Assembly (NCBI RefSeq): GCF_000969445.1
Contig: NZ_JZEY01000054.1
Span: forward strand, 1,054,001 to 1,118,000
Reading direction: 5' to 3'
Length of the DNA: 64,000 nucleotides
Source of the DNA: Devosia chinhatensis
Lineage (GTDB): Bacteria; Pseudomonadota; Alphaproteobacteria; Rhizobiales; Devosiaceae
Shown here: piece after piece, positions 1 through 9,555 of the stretch
Layout: the number at the start of each line of letters is the position of its first letter
How positions within the stretch are numbered: position 1 is the stretch's first letter
Made by a program: the position numbers and the translations under genes
Notes under the pieces: generated by a model
Seen by the model: the letters and a program-made list of their open reading frames with translations, nothing else
The model's database searches: none
Told to the model about the DNA's origin: nothing

Positions 1-2
1 TC

Positions 3-596
3 TTCCTCGTCCTCTTCGTGGTTTATCCTACACTGCTACAGGTCAACGGGCTGAACCCTATCCGCTATTTCCAGAGCGCCTGGCCAGCCATCCAGCTCGC
101 TTTCGTGTCGCGGTCTTCCATCGGCACGCTGCCGGTCACCGAACGCATCACCGAAAAGAACCTCGGCGTGCCGCGCGAATACGCGTCCTTCGCCGTGCCG
201 CTGGGCGCAACCACAAAGATGGACGGCTGTGCGGCGATCTATCCGGCGATTTCCGCGATCTTCGTGGCGCAGTTCTTTGGCATCAGCCTGGGCATCGAGC
301 ACTACCTGCTGATCGTCTTCGTGTCGGTCATCGGTTCGGCTGCCACGGCCGGTCTGACAGGCGCAACCGTCATGCTGACGCTGACACTATCCACCCTTGG
401 TCTGCCGCTCGAAGGTGTTGGCCTGCTCTTGGCCATCGACCCTATCCTCGACATGGGCCGCACAGCGGTCAACGTCGCCGGCCAGGCTCTGGTCCCGACC
501 ATCGTGGCCAAGCGCCAGGGGATCCTCAACCAGGCGGTCTATGACAACGGCAAGTCCATCGAGGACCTTGATGCCGACGCCGTTCCGGCTGAGTAA
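3..596 (+). CDS. Dicarboxylate/amino acid:cation symporter (DAACS family), C-terminal part
   Basis: The gene enters from the left edge; the frame is open from base 3 and the last 197 residues are seen. It is an inner-membrane secondary transporter of the glutamate/dicarboxylate symporter (SLC1-like) family. Seen are the re-entrant hairpin HP1-type signature SSIGTLPVT, the TM7 motif GATTKMDGCA and the TM8 motif DMGRTAVNVAGQ, in the family order. By eye against the archaeal GltPh pattern, TM7 NMDG reads KMDG and the Asp that ends the TM8 motif is Gln; both positions help to bind sodium in characterised members, so coupling may differ (inference). The substrate cannot be read. A perfect terminator follows 22 bases downstream. 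Confidence 0.85.
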   Translation, partial: FLVLFVVYPTLLQVNGLNPIRYFQSAWPAIQLAFVSRSSIGTLPVTERITEKNLGVPREYASFAVPLGATTKMDGCAAIYPAISAIFVAQFFGISLGIEHYLLIVFVSVIGSAATAGLTGATVMLTLTLSTLGLPLEGVGLLLAIDPILDMGRTAVNVAGQALVPTIVAKRQGILNQAVYDNGKSIEDLDADAVPAE

Positions 597-617
597 GCCT
601 GGAAAAGCAAATCAGAC

Positions 618-645
618 AAAAGGGGAGGCGTCTGCCTCCCCTTTT
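618..645. terminator. Bidirectional rho-independent terminator
   Basis: A perfect 12-bp stem (AAAAGGGGAGGC / GCCTCCCCTTTT) with loop GTCT. It has A and T runs on both sides, so it can end both the symporter gene on the plus strand and the converging P450 gene on the minus strand. Confidence 0.9.
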
Positions 646-680
646 CATTTCCGGCCATCATTGAATGGTCCAGACTGGTG

Positions 681-1937
681 CTACCGCCAGGCCACCATGA
701 GCTTTTCCAGCCCGTGAAAATGATAGACATTTCCGTAGCGCGGCGGCTCGACGATGCGCAGTGTGGGCAGGCGGTCGAACAGCACACTCATGGCTTCCTG
801 CAGCTCAATGCGGGCCAGGGGCGCGCCGATACAGAAATGGATGCCGGCACCGAAACTGACATTGGCGCCATCCTTGCGGAAGGGGTCGAACCTTTCGGCA
901 TCGGCGAACCGGTTTGGATCGCGATTAGCGGCACCCAGCATCAGCCCGATGACATCGCCCTTGCGCAGGGAAACCCCGTCCACTTCGGTGTCCATCAGCG
1001 CATAGCGTGTAAACAGATGCAGTGGCGCGTCGAAGCGCAGGCACTCTTCCACGGTCGCCTCGGCCTGCTCGGGGCTGGCAAACAGCGTCTTGGGGTCAAG
1101 GCCGCTCTCGAGGATGGATTTGACGCCATTTCCGGTCGTATGAACGGTTGCCTCGTGCCCGGCATTGAGCAGCAGGATCGCCGTGGAGAGCACCTCTTCG
1201 TCGCTCAGCACGTCTCCGTCGCGGTCGGCGGTCAGCATATGGCTGAGCAGGTCCTCCCGCGGCGCCTGGCGCCGCTCGGCGATGACGGTCCGTAAATAGG
1301 CGGTGAAATCGGCGGCAGCCTGGTTTGCGTCGAGCTCGGTTTCGTGGGTGACATTGTACATGTACATGGTCACCATACGGTTGGACCAGTTGAGCAATTG
1401 CGGCGCCATCTCTGCGGGCAGTCCGATCATCTCGGCGATGACGATGGCCGGGATCGGCGCAGCGAACGCCTTGATCAGATCAACGGATTCATTTTCTTCA
1501 AAGCCGTCGATAAGCTCATGTGCCAATTGCCTTATCCGGGGACGCAACTGCTCCACCTGTCGCGAAACGAAGGCGCGATTGACGAGCGTTCTCAGCCGCG
1601 TATGGGCCGGCGCTTCCAGGTTCAGCAGCGAGTGGCGCTCGGTCAGGTCGAAATCGGCGACATGCGGCTTGGGCTCGGGCAGGCCGATTTCGGCGCGGCT
1701 GGCCACATGCAGAATGTCGCGTCCAAAGCGCTTGTCGCGTAACAGGGCGCTGACCGATTTGAAGTCCGCAAAGCACCAATGCCCATATTCCTCCCAGAAG
1801 AAGGCAGGGTTCGAGCGATTTATGTCCGAATAGAACGGGTAGGGGTTCTGGAAGAAGGCCGGGTCCTGTGGCTGCGCGCTGGCGCGCAGGGGCTCGGGTA
1901 TCCCGGTGATCGGCTTGACTTGGATGATGGCGGCCAT
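681..1937 (-). CDS. Cytochrome P450
   Basis: A 418-residue soluble bacterial P450, a haem-thiolate monooxygenase needing ferredoxin-type electron donors; none is encoded nearby. The haem-ligand loop FGAGIHFCIGAPLA is at the C-terminal end with the cysteine near residue 369. The ExxR motif reads EECLRFD. The I-helix oxygen-binding segment reads LNAGHEATVH, where the usual acid-alcohol pair is Glu-Ala-Thr. ATG at 1937 was chosen; a TTG six codons upstream is possible. No clear Shine-Dalgarno sequence is seen. The substrate is unknown. It faces a small conserved-looking gene transcribed the other way. Confidence 0.93.
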   Translation of the reverse strand: MAAIIQVKPITGIPEPLRASAQPQDPAFFQNPYPFYSDINRSNPAFFWEEYGHWCFADFKSVSALLRDKRFGRDILHVASRAEIGLPEPKPHVADFDLTERHSLLNLEAPAHTRLRTLVNRAFVSRQVEQLRPRIRQLAHELIDGFEENESVDLIKAFAAPIPAIVIAEMIGLPAEMAPQLLNWSNRMVTMYMYNVTHETELDANQAAADFTAYLRTVIAERRQAPREDLLSHMLTADRDGDVLSDEEVLSTAILLLNAGHEATVHTTGNGVKSILESGLDPKTLFASPEQAEATVEECLRFDAPLHLFTRYALMDTEVDGVSLRKGDVIGLMLGAANRDPNRFADAERFDPFRKDGANVSFGAGIHFCIGAPLARIELQEAMSVLFDRLPTLRIVEPPRYGNVYHFHGLEKLMVAWR

Positions 1938-2074
1938 GGAGCGCGGACTCTGCAAACGCTTTTTATCGATTGCGCGACCGTAAGGGCTCTTTCCGTGGCT
2001 GGAAATGACCTCCTACCTTGCTCCGGTCGAAAAAATCGCTAGGGAAGAGGCAAGTTTTTCGAGGAGCAGAATTC

Positions 2075-2302
2075 GTGAGCGACCTGACCGTCTCCGCCGC
2101 CATTGACGCCATCTATGAATCCCTGCGCAACGACAATGCGGATCTCGATGAGCATATTGCCGCGCTCAAGGCCGCAATGGCGCGCGAAGGCGCCAAGGAA
2201 GCTGTTTTCGAAACCAGCAAGCTCGCCCAGCCCAATCGCCAGGGCCGCAAGCTCATGCAGGCCTACTTCAAGAAAAAGGGCATCGCGATCAGCTTTGCCT
2301 GA
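2075..2302 (+). CDS. Small hypothetical protein, 75 residues
   Basis: A GTG start at 2075 is preceded by GAGGAG nine bases upstream, a better start than the in-frame ATG at 2018. The product begins VSDLTVSAAIDAIYES, is helical and charged, and ends with a basic stretch (QAYFKKKGIAISFA). No signal peptide or membrane segment is present. It has the look of a conserved short alphaproteobacterial protein, but I do not recognise a named family. It is divergent from the P450 gene and lies about 240 bases upstream of clpP. Confidence 0.6.
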   Translation: MSDLTVSAAIDAIYESLRNDNADLDEHIAALKAAMAREGAKEAVFETSKLAQPNRQGRKLMQAYFKKKGIAISFA

Positions 2303-2341
2303 TCGTTTGGCGGCAGGCATTCACCTTAGCGTTGGCCAGCT

Positions 2342-2370
2342 ATTGAAGCTCGTCACATTGCCGCCTATCT
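2342..2370 (+). promoter_or_regulatory. Candidate RpoH-like promoter upstream of clpP
   Basis: ATTG (2342-2345), 18 bases, then CCTATCT (2364-2370). This resembles the alphaproteobacterial heat-shock pattern CTTG-N17/18-CYTAT with one mismatch in the -35 box. clpP is a classical heat-shock gene. The predicted start site would lie about 165 bases before the chosen ATG, so the leader would be long. Confidence 0.4.
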
Positions 2371-2542
2371 GTGCCTTTACCGCCCGTTAAGGCGGTATCG
2401 CCTGCAATCGGCCCGTCGCGCCGATTCGATTTTCCGGCATGTCCATGCGCCCGAGCGATTACGCATTTGGGCGAGGGGCGTGATCCAAACAAACCAGCCA
2501 GCCGTCGGTCCGCGACACGACGGCAAGGCCAAGGGGCAAAAT

Positions 2543-3172
2543 ATGCGGGATCCGCACGATCTTTACATGAATACGCTCGTTCCCATGGTGGTCGAGCAGT
2601 CCAACCGTGGCGAGCGCGCCTTCGACATCTATTCGCGCCTGCTGCGCGAACGCATCATTTTCGTGACCGGCGTCGTCGAGGACAACATGGCCTCGCTGAT
2701 CGTCGCACAATTGCTGTTCCTCGAATCGGAAAATCCGAAAAAGGAAATCGCGCTCTACATCAACTCGCCTGGCGGCGTGGTGACCGCTGGCCTGTCGATC
2801 TACGACACCATGCAGTTCATCCGTCCTGCCGTGGCCACCATGGTCATGGGGCAGGCGGCTTCGATGGGCTCGCTGCTGCTAGCGGCGGGTGAGGCCGGCA
2901 TGCGGACCTCGCTGCCGAACTCCCGCGTTATGGTGCACCAGCCTTCCGGCGGGTTCCAGGGTCAGGTTACCGACATCCTGATTCACGCCAAGGAAGTCGA
3001 GGGCTTGAAGCGCCGTCTTAATCAGATTTATGAGAAGCACACCGGCCGCACCTACGAGGAAATCGAGAACGCCCTCGAGCGTGATCGCTTCCTCTCGCCG
3101 GAAGAGGCCAAGGCCTTTGGTCTCATCGATTCCGTGATGGAAAAGCGTGTTGTTCCCGAGGCTGCTTCCTGA
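2543..3172 (+). CDS. clpP: ATP-dependent Clp protease proteolytic subunit ClpP
   Basis: The 209-residue serine peptidase forms the double-heptamer proteolytic chamber that works with ClpX and ClpA in the cytoplasm. Catalytic residues are visible: Ser107 in GQAASMGS, His132 in VMVHQPSGG and Asp181 in [10 protein letters not shown], with the family spacing. The ATG at 2543 gives the usual [23 protein letters not shown] N-terminus and has AAGGGG upstream; a longer GTG start at 2480 adds 21 residues with no family support. clpX follows 175 bases downstream in the same direction, the usual alphaproteobacterial order. Confidence 0.97.
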   Translation: MRDPHDLYMNTLVPMVVEQSNRGERAFDIYSRLLRERIIFVTGVVEDNMASLIVAQLLFLESENPKKEIALYINSPGGVVTAGLSIYDTMQFIRPAVATMVMGQAASMGSLLLAAGEAGMRTSLPNSRVMVHQPSGGFQGQVTDILIHAKEVEGLKRRLNQIYEKHTGRTYEEIENALERDRFLSPEEAKAFGLIDSVMEKRVVPEAAS

Positions 3173-3317
3173 CCTTGGCACGCGTTAAGCACATTGCTGA
3201 TGCGCCGTGGACTGTGATCCGTGCGCAATTGCACCCAGCCGGAACGGCCTTTAAGGTCGTTTCGGCTTAGACTTTCTTTATGTCTTGAGCGTTACGGTCC
3301 TCGTTAACGCTTGAATT

Positions 3318-3340
3318 TGGGGGCCCCCAGCCCCCGGGAG
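3318..3340 (+). promoter_or_regulatory. G/C-run structure next to the clpX ribosome-binding site
   Basis: The leader reads five G, five C, AG, five C, then GGGAG seven bases before the ATG. The G run (3319-3323) can pair with either C run (3324-3328 or 3331-3335), and the C runs can also pair with the GGG of the Shine-Dalgarno sequence. Alternative folds could expose or hide the ribosome site; this is an inference from base pairing only. Confidence 0.35.
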
Positions 3341-3347
3341 TGACTGG

Positions 3348-4625
3348 ATGTCCAAAGAGACAACGAACGGCGAAACCTCCAAGAACACGCTCTACTGCTC
3401 GTTCTGCGGCAAGTCCCAGCACGAAGTCCGTAAGCTGATCGCCGGGCCGACCGTGTTCATCTGCGATGAATGCGTAGAACTTTGCATGGACATCATCCGC
3501 GAAGAGAACAAGACCTCCATGGTCAAGTCCTCCGAAGGCGTGCCCACCCCTGCGGAAATCTGCAAGGTGCTGGATGACTATGTCATCGGCCAGGCCCGCG
3601 CCAAGAAGGTGCTCTCGGTCGCCGTCCATAACCACTACAAGCGCCTGCACCACGCGGCCAAGAACCAGGACGTGGAACTGGCCAAGTCCAATATCCTGCT
3701 CATCGGCCCCACCGGTTCGGGCAAGACGCTTCTCGCCCAGACCCTGGCGCGCATCATCGACGTGCCCTTCACCATGGCCGATGCCACCACGCTGACCGAG
3801 GCGGGCTATGTGGGTGAAGACGTCGAGAACATCATCCTCAAGCTGCTCCAGGCCGCCGACTACAATGTCGAAAAGGCCCAGCGCGGCATCGTTTATATCG
3901 ACGAAGTGGACAAGATTTCCCGCAAGTCGGACAATCCCTCCATCACCCGCGACGTTTCGGGCGAAGGCGTGCAGCAGGCTCTTCTGAAGATCATGGAAGG
4001 CACTGTGGCCTCCGTACCCCCGCAGGGCGGCCGCAAGCATCCGCAGCAGGAATTCCTGCAGGTGGACACCACCAATATCCTGTTCATCTGTGGCGGTGCC
4101 TTTGCTGGCCTCGAACGCATCATCTCGGCGCGTGGCGAAGGCTCGGGCATCGGCTTCTCGGCGACCGTCAAGGACCCCAATGATCGTCGCGTCGGTCAAA
4201 TCCTGGCCGAAGTCGAGCCTGAAGATCTGGTCCGTTTCGGCCTGATCCCGGAATTCATCGGTCGCCTGCCAAATCTGGCGACCCTCGAAGATCTGGACGT
4301 GCCGGCGCTTATCGAGATCCTGACCGCCCCGAAGAACGCCCTGGTGCGCCAGTATCAGCGCCTGTTCCAGATGGAAGAGGTCGAGCTGACCTTCCAGGAA
4401 AATGCCCTCAAGGCGATCGCCGAAAAGGCGATCGAGCGCAAGACCGGCGCCCGCGGCCTGCGGTCGATCATGGAAGCTATCCTGCTCGACACAATGTACG
4501 ACCTGCCTTCGCTCGAAGGCGTCGAGGAAGTGGTGATTTCCGAGGATGTGGTAAAGGGCAAGGACGTCCGTCCGCTCTACATCTATTCGGAACGCAAGAA
4601 AGAAGAAGCGCCCGCAACGGCGTAA
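3348..4625 (+). CDS. clpX: ATP-dependent Clp protease ATP-binding subunit ClpX
   Basis: The 425-residue AAA+ unfoldase recognises tagged or damaged proteins and feeds them into ClpP. An N-terminal zinc-binding domain carries Cys17, Cys20, Cys39 and Cys42. Walker A is GPTGSGKT (residues 120-127), followed by the pore loop GYVGED and Walker [11 protein letters not shown]. Length and domain order match the family. The ATG at 3348 is preceded by GGGAG. A strong terminator follows, so clpX ends its transcription unit here; lon is about 2.5 kb downstream with its own promoter. Confidence 0.98.
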   Translation: MSKETTNGETSKNTLYCSFCGKSQHEVRKLIAGPTVFICDECVELCMDIIREENKTSMVKSSEGVPTPAEICKVLDDYVIGQARAKKVLSVAVHNHYKRLHHAAKNQDVELAKSNILLIGPTGSGKTLLAQTLARIIDVPFTMADATTLTEAGYVGEDVENIILKLLQAADYNVEKAQRGIVYIDEVDKISRKSDNPSITRDVSGEGVQQALLKIMEGTVASVPPQGGRKHPQQEFLQVDTTNILFICGGAFAGLERIISARGEGSGIGFSATVKDPNDRRVGQILAEVEPEDLVRFGLIPEFIGRLPNLATLEDLDVPALIEILTAPKNALVRQYQRLFQMEEVELTFQENALKAIAEKAIERKTGARGLRSIMEAILLDTMYDLPSLEGVEEVVISEDVVKGKDVRPLYIYSERKKEEAPATA

Positions 4626-4645
4626 TGCTTCAAGCATTTTCAAAG

Positions 4646-4676
4646 ACGCCGGGCCATAAGCCCGGCGTTTTCTTTT
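4646..4676 (+). terminator. Rho-independent terminator after clpX
   Basis: A perfect 9-bp stem (ACGCCGGGC / GCCCGGCGT) with a short A/T-rich loop and the tail TTTTCTTTT. Confidence 0.93.
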
Positions 4677-4695
4677 GCGCAAACTCTTCCTCTGC

Positions 4696-4724
4696 TTGAC
4701 TTCCGACCTTCTGCTGCATTTTAT
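4696..4724 (+). promoter_or_regulatory. Candidate sigma70 promoter for the LuxR-type gene
   Basis: TTGACT (4696-4701), a 17-base spacer and TTTTAT (4719-4724), followed by AGGAGG at 4733-4738 and the GTG start at 4746. The -10 box matches four of six consensus bases. Confidence 0.45.
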
Positions 4725-4745
4725 TGTGCCGCAGGAGGAATTTAC

Positions 4746-5894
4746 GTGGCATCCTTGACGACCGAGCAGCTGGCCGAAGTCTCTTCGGTGCTTTTTGCTG
4801 CTGCCATGGATCCCTCGCGCTGGCAGGATTTCCTCACACGCCTGTCTACCCATACCGGCATGGTCAAGACCCACCTTTACGGCTACGACACGCGCGTCAA
4901 CTTCGCACTGCCGGCATTGCATCACGGCTATGATCCGGACTTCATGCAGTCCTATGCAGAGCGTTATGGAGCCCTCAATGCATGGGCACCCGGACTGGGG
5001 CGATCGCCGATCGGTCAGCCGGTGAGGTCGGCGGAATGCCTGCCTGAAGACGAATTGCTCAAGACCGAATTCTACAATGACTGGCTGCGTCCGCAAGGCG
5101 ATTACCGCAGTGGGGCCGGTGTGGTCCTGGCGCGCGACAGCAGCCGGTTTTTCGTGTTCGGGGGCAACATGACCCAGCGTCATGCCCAATTCGAGGACGA
5201 CTGGTTGCACGTCCTGCGGCTATTGGCGCCCCATATGGGCCTGGCGCTTGAAATCGGGCGCAACATGTTCGATGGCGCGGCGAACGCCGCCCTGGGCGTC
5301 ACTACGCCGCCGGGGCAGGGCGGTGCCGTCATGGCGATGACACTGCGGCGGCAGCTTCGCTACGCCAATGCCGCCGCCCTGGCGCTCGCAGAAAGTGGCG
5401 ACGTGCTGGCCTACGATCATGCAGGCCATGCACGTTTCGTCGATCCCAATGCCGACGACGCGCTGAGCCTGGCTTTGGCCAATCTCCGTTGGGGCAGGGC
5501 CGCGGCCTCGGGTTCGGCCCGGGCAATGGATTCCGGCGGCAATGCGCGGATCGTGCGCTTCGCCCGCATCGATAGTGACCGCCTCGGCTATATCCCGGTC
5601 GGCTTCGAGACCAGTTCCGGGGAGCCCTTGCTGATCGTCTCGATCCAGCCCGACCGGGCCATGCCAAGCCTGCGCAAGGCACTACGCGACCGCTTTGGAC
5701 TGACCGAAAGCGAGATAGAGGTCTCGATACTGGTGGGCGATGGCATGCCGGCAGAGCAGATCGCTCACCGCCGCGACGTCTCCGTGCATACGGTCCGCGA
5801 TCAGATCAAGGCCAGCCTGCGAAAGACGGGCGCGGGGCGACAGACCGGGCTTGTGCGCATCCTCAATGACCTGCGCAACAGCGAAGGCGGCTGA
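4746..5894 (+). CDS. LuxR-family transcriptional regulator
   Basis: A 382-residue protein with a C-terminal LuxR-type helix-turn-helix (about residues 318-375): FGLTESEIEVSILV, then AEQIAHRRDVSVHTVRDQIK, then the helix-capping segment RQTGLVRIL. The first ~300 residues look like a PAS/GAF-style sensor region with no autoinducer-binding signature I can recognise. No receiver domain is present. The GTG start is fixed by AGGAGG with 7-base spacing. It converges with the arginase gene, three bases apart; no regulatory link can be shown. Confidence 0.85.
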   Translation: MASLTTEQLAEVSSVLFAAAMDPSRWQDFLTRLSTHTGMVKTHLYGYDTRVNFALPALHHGYDPDFMQSYAERYGALNAWAPGLGRSPIGQPVRSAECLPEDELLKTEFYNDWLRPQGDYRSGAGVVLARDSSRFFVFGGNMTQRHAQFEDDWLHVLRLLAPHMGLALEIGRNMFDGAANAALGVTTPPGQGGAVMAMTLRRQLRYANAAALALAESGDVLAYDHAGHARFVDPNADDALSLALANLRWGRAAASGSARAMDSGGNARIVRFARIDSDRLGYIPVGFETSSGEPLLIVSIQPDRAMPSLRKALRDRFGLTESEIEVSILVGDGMPAEQIAHRRDVSVHTVRDQIKASLRKTGAGRQTGLVRILNDLRNSEGG

Positions 5895-5897
5895 TCC

Positions 5898-6869
5898 TTA
5901 TTCGGTGACGAATTCCATCGGCCCCGGTTCTTCGCCCATGATCGACCGGCCGAAAAGGCTGGCGACCAGATCGACCAGCAGGGTGGCACTCTTGCCGCCA
6001 TGGTCTAGGAAAGGGTTGAGCTCGACCACGTCCAGTGAGCCTACCAAGCCGCAATCGTGCAGCATCTCCATGACCAGGTGCGCCTCGCGATAGCTGAGAC
6101 CGCCGGGCACCAACGTACCGCCGCCGGGCGCAATCGCGGGGTCGAGGCTATCGACGTCAAGGCTCACATGCAGGTGCGCCTCCGCCGCCTTTGCCTTGTC
6201 GATCACCTTCTGCACGGCGGCTACCACGCCGATCTGGTCGATCTTGCGCATGTCGATGACTTCGATACCACGCGCCTGCACCAGCCTGCGTTCCTCCCGG
6301 TCGACGGAGCGGGCCCCGAGGATCGTCACATTGTGCGCGTCGATCCGCCCCAGCCAGTCGCCCTGGAAAGCCTCGTCGAAGCCCGGTTCGCCGCAAAGCA
6401 GGGCCAGTGGCATGCCATGCAGGTTCCCTGACGGCGACGTCTGGGGCGTATTGTAATCGGCATGTGCGTCGATCCAGAGCACATGCACCGGCTTCTGCCG
6501 CGGCAGGCAATATCGGGCCACAGCCGATACCGTGCCCATGGCAATGGAGTGGTCGCCGCCCAGGAACACCGGAACGTGTCCGGATTGCAGGATGGCATGA
6601 CCGGCATCGCTGATGCGTGCTGCCATCTCCAGCACGTCGGCCTTGCGCTCCTCCGGCATGCGGGCACTGGAGGGATGGGTAGAGGGGCTCGTCTGGGCCC
6701 GGCGCAAGTCGCCGTGATCGGCGACGGCGTGATCGAGGTCCATTAGGGCCTCGGCAAGCCCAGCGACGCGCAGGGCCTCCGGTCCCATGCCGCAGCCTCT
6801 GACAGAGGCGCCCGAGGCTGTCGCAACGCCGACAAGGTCAATTCGCACGGGGCGTGATGGGGCGGGCAT
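5898..6869 (-). CDS. rocF: Arginase
   Basis: The 323-residue ureohydrolase hydrolyses L-arginine to ornithine and urea using a binuclear manganese centre. Metal-binding motifs are seen in order: GGDHSIAMG, IDAHADYNTP and SLDVDSLDPAIAPGGGT. The ATG at 6869 has GGAG upstream; the longer ORF to 6980 adds an unrelated low-complexity start. No ornithine cyclodeaminase or aminotransferase gene is adjacent, although these often accompany rhizobial arginase. Agmatinase is possible, but the PGGGT-type active-site segment and N-terminus fit arginase better. Confidence 0.9.
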   Translation of the reverse strand: MPAPSRPVRIDLVGVATASGASVRGCGMGPEALRVAGLAEALMDLDHAVADHGDLRRAQTSPSTHPSSARMPEERKADVLEMAARISDAGHAILQSGHVPVFLGGDHSIAMGTVSAVARYCLPRQKPVHVLWIDAHADYNTPQTSPSGNLHGMPLALLCGEPGFDEAFQGDWLGRIDAHNVTILGARSVDREERRLVQARGIEVIDMRKIDQIGVVAAVQKVIDKAKAAEAHLHVSLDVDSLDPAIAPGGGTLVPGGLSYREAHLVMEMLHDCGLVGSLDVVELNPFLDHGGKSATLLVDLVASLFGRSIMGEEPGPMEFVTE

Positions 6870-6923
6870 GTCTTCTCCGTCTATGGCGCGGACACGTGCG
6901 CATCCGGACTGCATCCTAGGCAC

Positions 6924-6941
6924 ATCGATGTTTCCATCGAT
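6924..6941 (-). promoter_or_regulatory. Inverted repeat upstream of arginase, possible operator
   Basis: ATCGATG-TTTC-CATCGAT is a perfect 7-bp inverted repeat 55-72 bases before the arginase start. Two direct copies of TAACGG lie 24 bases further upstream (6965-6976). No regulator can be named. Confidence 0.35.
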
Positions 6942-6997
6942 CCGCACATATCTCCTGTGCGTAGTAACGGTAACGGTCACAAAAGCGCAAAGGTTGA

Positions 6998-7024
6998 CTT
7001 GCGGGCAGGGCAGTCCACCCTATT
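6998..7024 (+). promoter_or_regulatory. RpoH (heat-shock sigma) promoter upstream of lon
   Basis: CTTG (6998-7001), exactly 17 bases, then CCTATT (7019-7024). This fits the alphaproteobacterial RpoH pattern CTTG-N17/18-CYTAT with no mismatch in the core. It lies about 95 bases before the lon start. Lon is a heat-shock protease in many bacteria. Confidence 0.6.
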
Positions 7025-7120
7025 TATTAACCTGAATCGCCCAGCCTTTTGGCATTGGGCAGTCGCAATACGGGCGCGCTACCAGTTCCTCCCTCCGGCG
7101 CGCCCCGGAAAGGATATGTG

Positions 7121-9547
7121 ATGTCGGAAGTTACTCCCACCGGCGAAACCAGCCGGGACCGGGTCTACCCGGTTCTCCCCTTGCGCGACATCGTCGTCTT
7201 CCCCGGCATGATCGTGCCGCTGTTTGTCGGCCGCGAGAAGTCCGTCAAGGCGCTCGAGGAAGTCATGCGCGATGACAAGCACATCCTCGTCGTTACGCAA
7301 AAGAACGCGCAGGACGATGATCCGGCGCCTGACCAGATCTACCCGACCGGGACGATCGCCACCGTGCTGCAATTGCTCAAGCTCCCCGACGGGACCGTTA
7401 AGGTTCTCGTGGAAGGGCTCAATCGCGCCACCATCGATCGCTACCTGCAGACGGACGAATATTTCGAAGCCGAAGCCTCCGTGCTTCCTGAGCCCGAAGA
7501 AGACGCGACCGAGATTGAGGCCCTTGCCCGCTCTGCCCAGTCCGAGTTCGAGAACTACGTCAAGCTCAATAAGAAAATCTCCTCCGAGGTCGTGGCGGCC
7601 GTCGGGCAGATCGACAATTCGAGCAAGCTGGCCGACACGATTGCCAGCCACCTCGTCATCAAAATCCCTGAGAAGGAAGAGCTGCTGACCACCATTTCGG
7701 TGATCGAGCGCCTGCAGAAGGTCATTGGCCTGATGGAAGGCGAGATCGGTGTATTGCAGGTGGAAAAGCGTATCCGCTCCCGCGTCAAGCGGCAGATGGA
7801 GAAGACGCAGCGCGAGTACTACCTCAACGAGCAGATGAAGGCGATCCAGCGCGAGCTGGGCGATGGCGAGGAAGGTGCGAACGAAATCACCGAACTCGAA
7901 GAGCGTGTTGCCAAGACCAAGCTCTCAAAGGAAGCGCGCGCCAAGGCTGATGCCGAGATCAAGAAGCTCAAGTCCATGAGCCCGATGTCGGCTGAGGCAA
8001 CGGTGGTGCGCAACTATCTCGATACGCTTCTCGGCCTGCCCTGGGGCAAGAAGAGCAAGGTCAAGCGCGACCTCATCTTGGCCGAGAAGGTGCTCGATGC
8101 CGATCACCATGGCCTCGAAAAGGTCAAGGAACGCATCCTCGAATATTTGGCTGTGCAGGCCCGTACCGGCACGCTTAAGGGGCCGATCCTCTGTCTTGTA
8201 GGTCCTCCGGGCGTCGGCAAGACCTCGCTGGGCAAGTCCATCGCCAAGGCGACGGGCCGGGAATTCGTGCGCATGGCCCTTGGTGGCGTGCGTGACGAAG
8301 CCGAAATCCGTGGTCACCGCCGCACCTATATCGGCTCGATGCCGGGCAAGATCATCCAGTCGCTCAAGAAGGTCGGCAAGTCCAACCCGCTCTTCCTGCT
8401 CGACGAGATCGACAAGATGGGCCAGGACTTCCGTGGCGATCCATCTTCGGCCCTGCTCGAAGTGCTCGATCCGGAACAGAACAACACCTTCGCAGACCAC
8501 TATCTCGAAGTGGACTACGATCTCAGTGACGTGATGTTCGTGACGACATCGAACACGCTCAATATCCCTGGTCCGCTCATGGACCGCATGGAAATCATTC
8601 GTCTCTCCGGTTACACCGAGGAGGAGAAGCACGCGATCGCCAAGCAGCACCTCATCCCCGAGGCGGCCAAGGAAAACGGCGTGGCGCACGGCGAGTTCGT
8701 GATGTCTGACGAGATGCTGATGAAGGTCATTCGCGGCTATACGCGCGAAGCCGGCGTCCGCAATCTCAAGCGCGAGATTTCCAAGCTGATGCGCAAGGCG
8801 ATCACCGATATCGTGCGCACCAAGGTGAAGTCGATCGAGATCGATGACGAAAAGCTGGCCAAGTATCTCGGCCCGCTGATCTTCAAGCATGGCGAGATCG
8901 AAGCCGAATCGCAGGTCGGTCTCGTGACCGGCCTGGCCTGGACCTCGGTCGGCGGCGAGATCCTCACCATCGAAGGCGTGATGACGCCGGGCAAGGGCCG
9001 CATGTCGGTCACCGGCAACATCAAGGAAGTGATGAAGGAATCGCTGACGGCCGCGACTGCCTACGTGAAGTCGCGCAGCATCGATTACGGCATCAAGCCA
9101 CCCATGTTCGATACACGCGACATCCACGTCCACCTGCCCGAGGGCGCGACCCCGAAGGACGGTCCTTCGGCCGGCATCGGCCTGGCAACGGCCATCGTTT
9201 CGGTGATGACCGGCATTCCGGTGCGCAACGATGTCGCCATGACTGGCGAGATCACCCTGCGTGGTCGCGTCCTGCCGATTGGCGGCCTAAAGGAGAAGCT
9301 GCTGGCGGCCCTGCGAGGCGGCATCAAGACGGTGCTGATCCCCGAGGAAAATGTTCGCGATCTCCAGGAGATCCCGGACATCGTCAAGGAAGGCATGGAG
9401 ATCGTGCCGGTGTCGCGCATGGACCAGGTTATCGAGCGCGCCTTGGTGCGCAAACCGGAGCCGATCGAGTGGAATTTCGACGAACAGCCAGCCGTGGCGG
9501 CCGCCGTCGATCCGGTCGATGACAATGCGGCCAGCATCACGCACTGA
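7121..9547 (+). CDS. lon: ATP-dependent protease Lon
   Basis: An 808-residue LonA-type protease that degrades misfolded and short-lived regulatory proteins in the cytoplasm. An N-terminal LAN domain begins [15 protein letters not shown], followed by a long helical linker (about 190-320). The AAA+ module has Walker A GPPGVGKT at residues 361-368 and Walker [12 protein letters not shown]. The Ser/Lys protease domain has Ser683 in DGPSAG and a Lys in the [10 protein letters not shown] region. The ATG at 7121 gives the family N-terminus; the GTG/ATG at 7049 adds 24 residues that look like leader sequence. No hup gene follows, unlike many alphaproteobacteria. Confidence 0.98.
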   Translation: MSEVTPTGETSRDRVYPVLPLRDIVVFPGMIVPLFVGREKSVKALEEVMRDDKHILVVTQKNAQDDDPAPDQIYPTGTIATVLQLLKLPDGTVKVLVEGLNRATIDRYLQTDEYFEAEASVLPEPEEDATEIEALARSAQSEFENYVKLNKKISSEVVAAVGQIDNSSKLADTIASHLVIKIPEKEELLTTISVIERLQKVIGLMEGEIGVLQVEKRIRSRVKRQMEKTQREYYLNEQMKAIQRELGDGEEGANEITELEERVAKTKLSKEARAKADAEIKKLKSMSPMSAEATVVRNYLDTLLGLPWGKKSKVKRDLILAEKVLDADHHGLEKVKERILEYLAVQARTGTLKGPILCLVGPPGVGKTSLGKSIAKATGREFVRMALGGVRDEAEIRGHRRTYIGSMPGKIIQSLKKVGKSNPLFLLDEIDKMGQDFRGDPSSALLEVLDPEQNNTFADHYLEVDYDLSDVMFVTTSNTLNIPGPLMDRMEIIRLSGYTEEEKHAIAKQHLIPEAAKENGVAHGEFVMSDEMLMKVIRGYTREAGVRNLKREISKLMRKAITDIVRTKVKSIEIDDEKLAKYLGPLIFKHGEIEAESQVGLVTGLAWTSVGGEILTIEGVMTPGKGRMSVTGNIKEVMKESLTAATAYVKSRSIDYGIKPPMFDTRDIHVHLPEGATPKDGPSAGIGLATAIVSVMTGIPVRNDVAMTGEITLRGRVLPIGGLKEKLLAALRGGIKTVLIPEENVRDLQEIPDIVKEGMEIVPVSRMDQVIERALVRKPEPIEWNFDEQPAVAAAVDPVDDNAASITH

Positions 9548-9555
9548 CGAAAACA

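Noticed and set aside
3243-3261. Inverted repeat AACGGCCTT-T-AAGGTCGTT downstream of clpP as a terminator
   Set aside because: The loop is one base and no T run follows; at most a weak processing hairpin.
3267-5210. 647-codon minus-strand ORF across clpX
   Set aside because: Antisense to clpX and the LuxR gene, with composition typical of a shadow frame and no domain.
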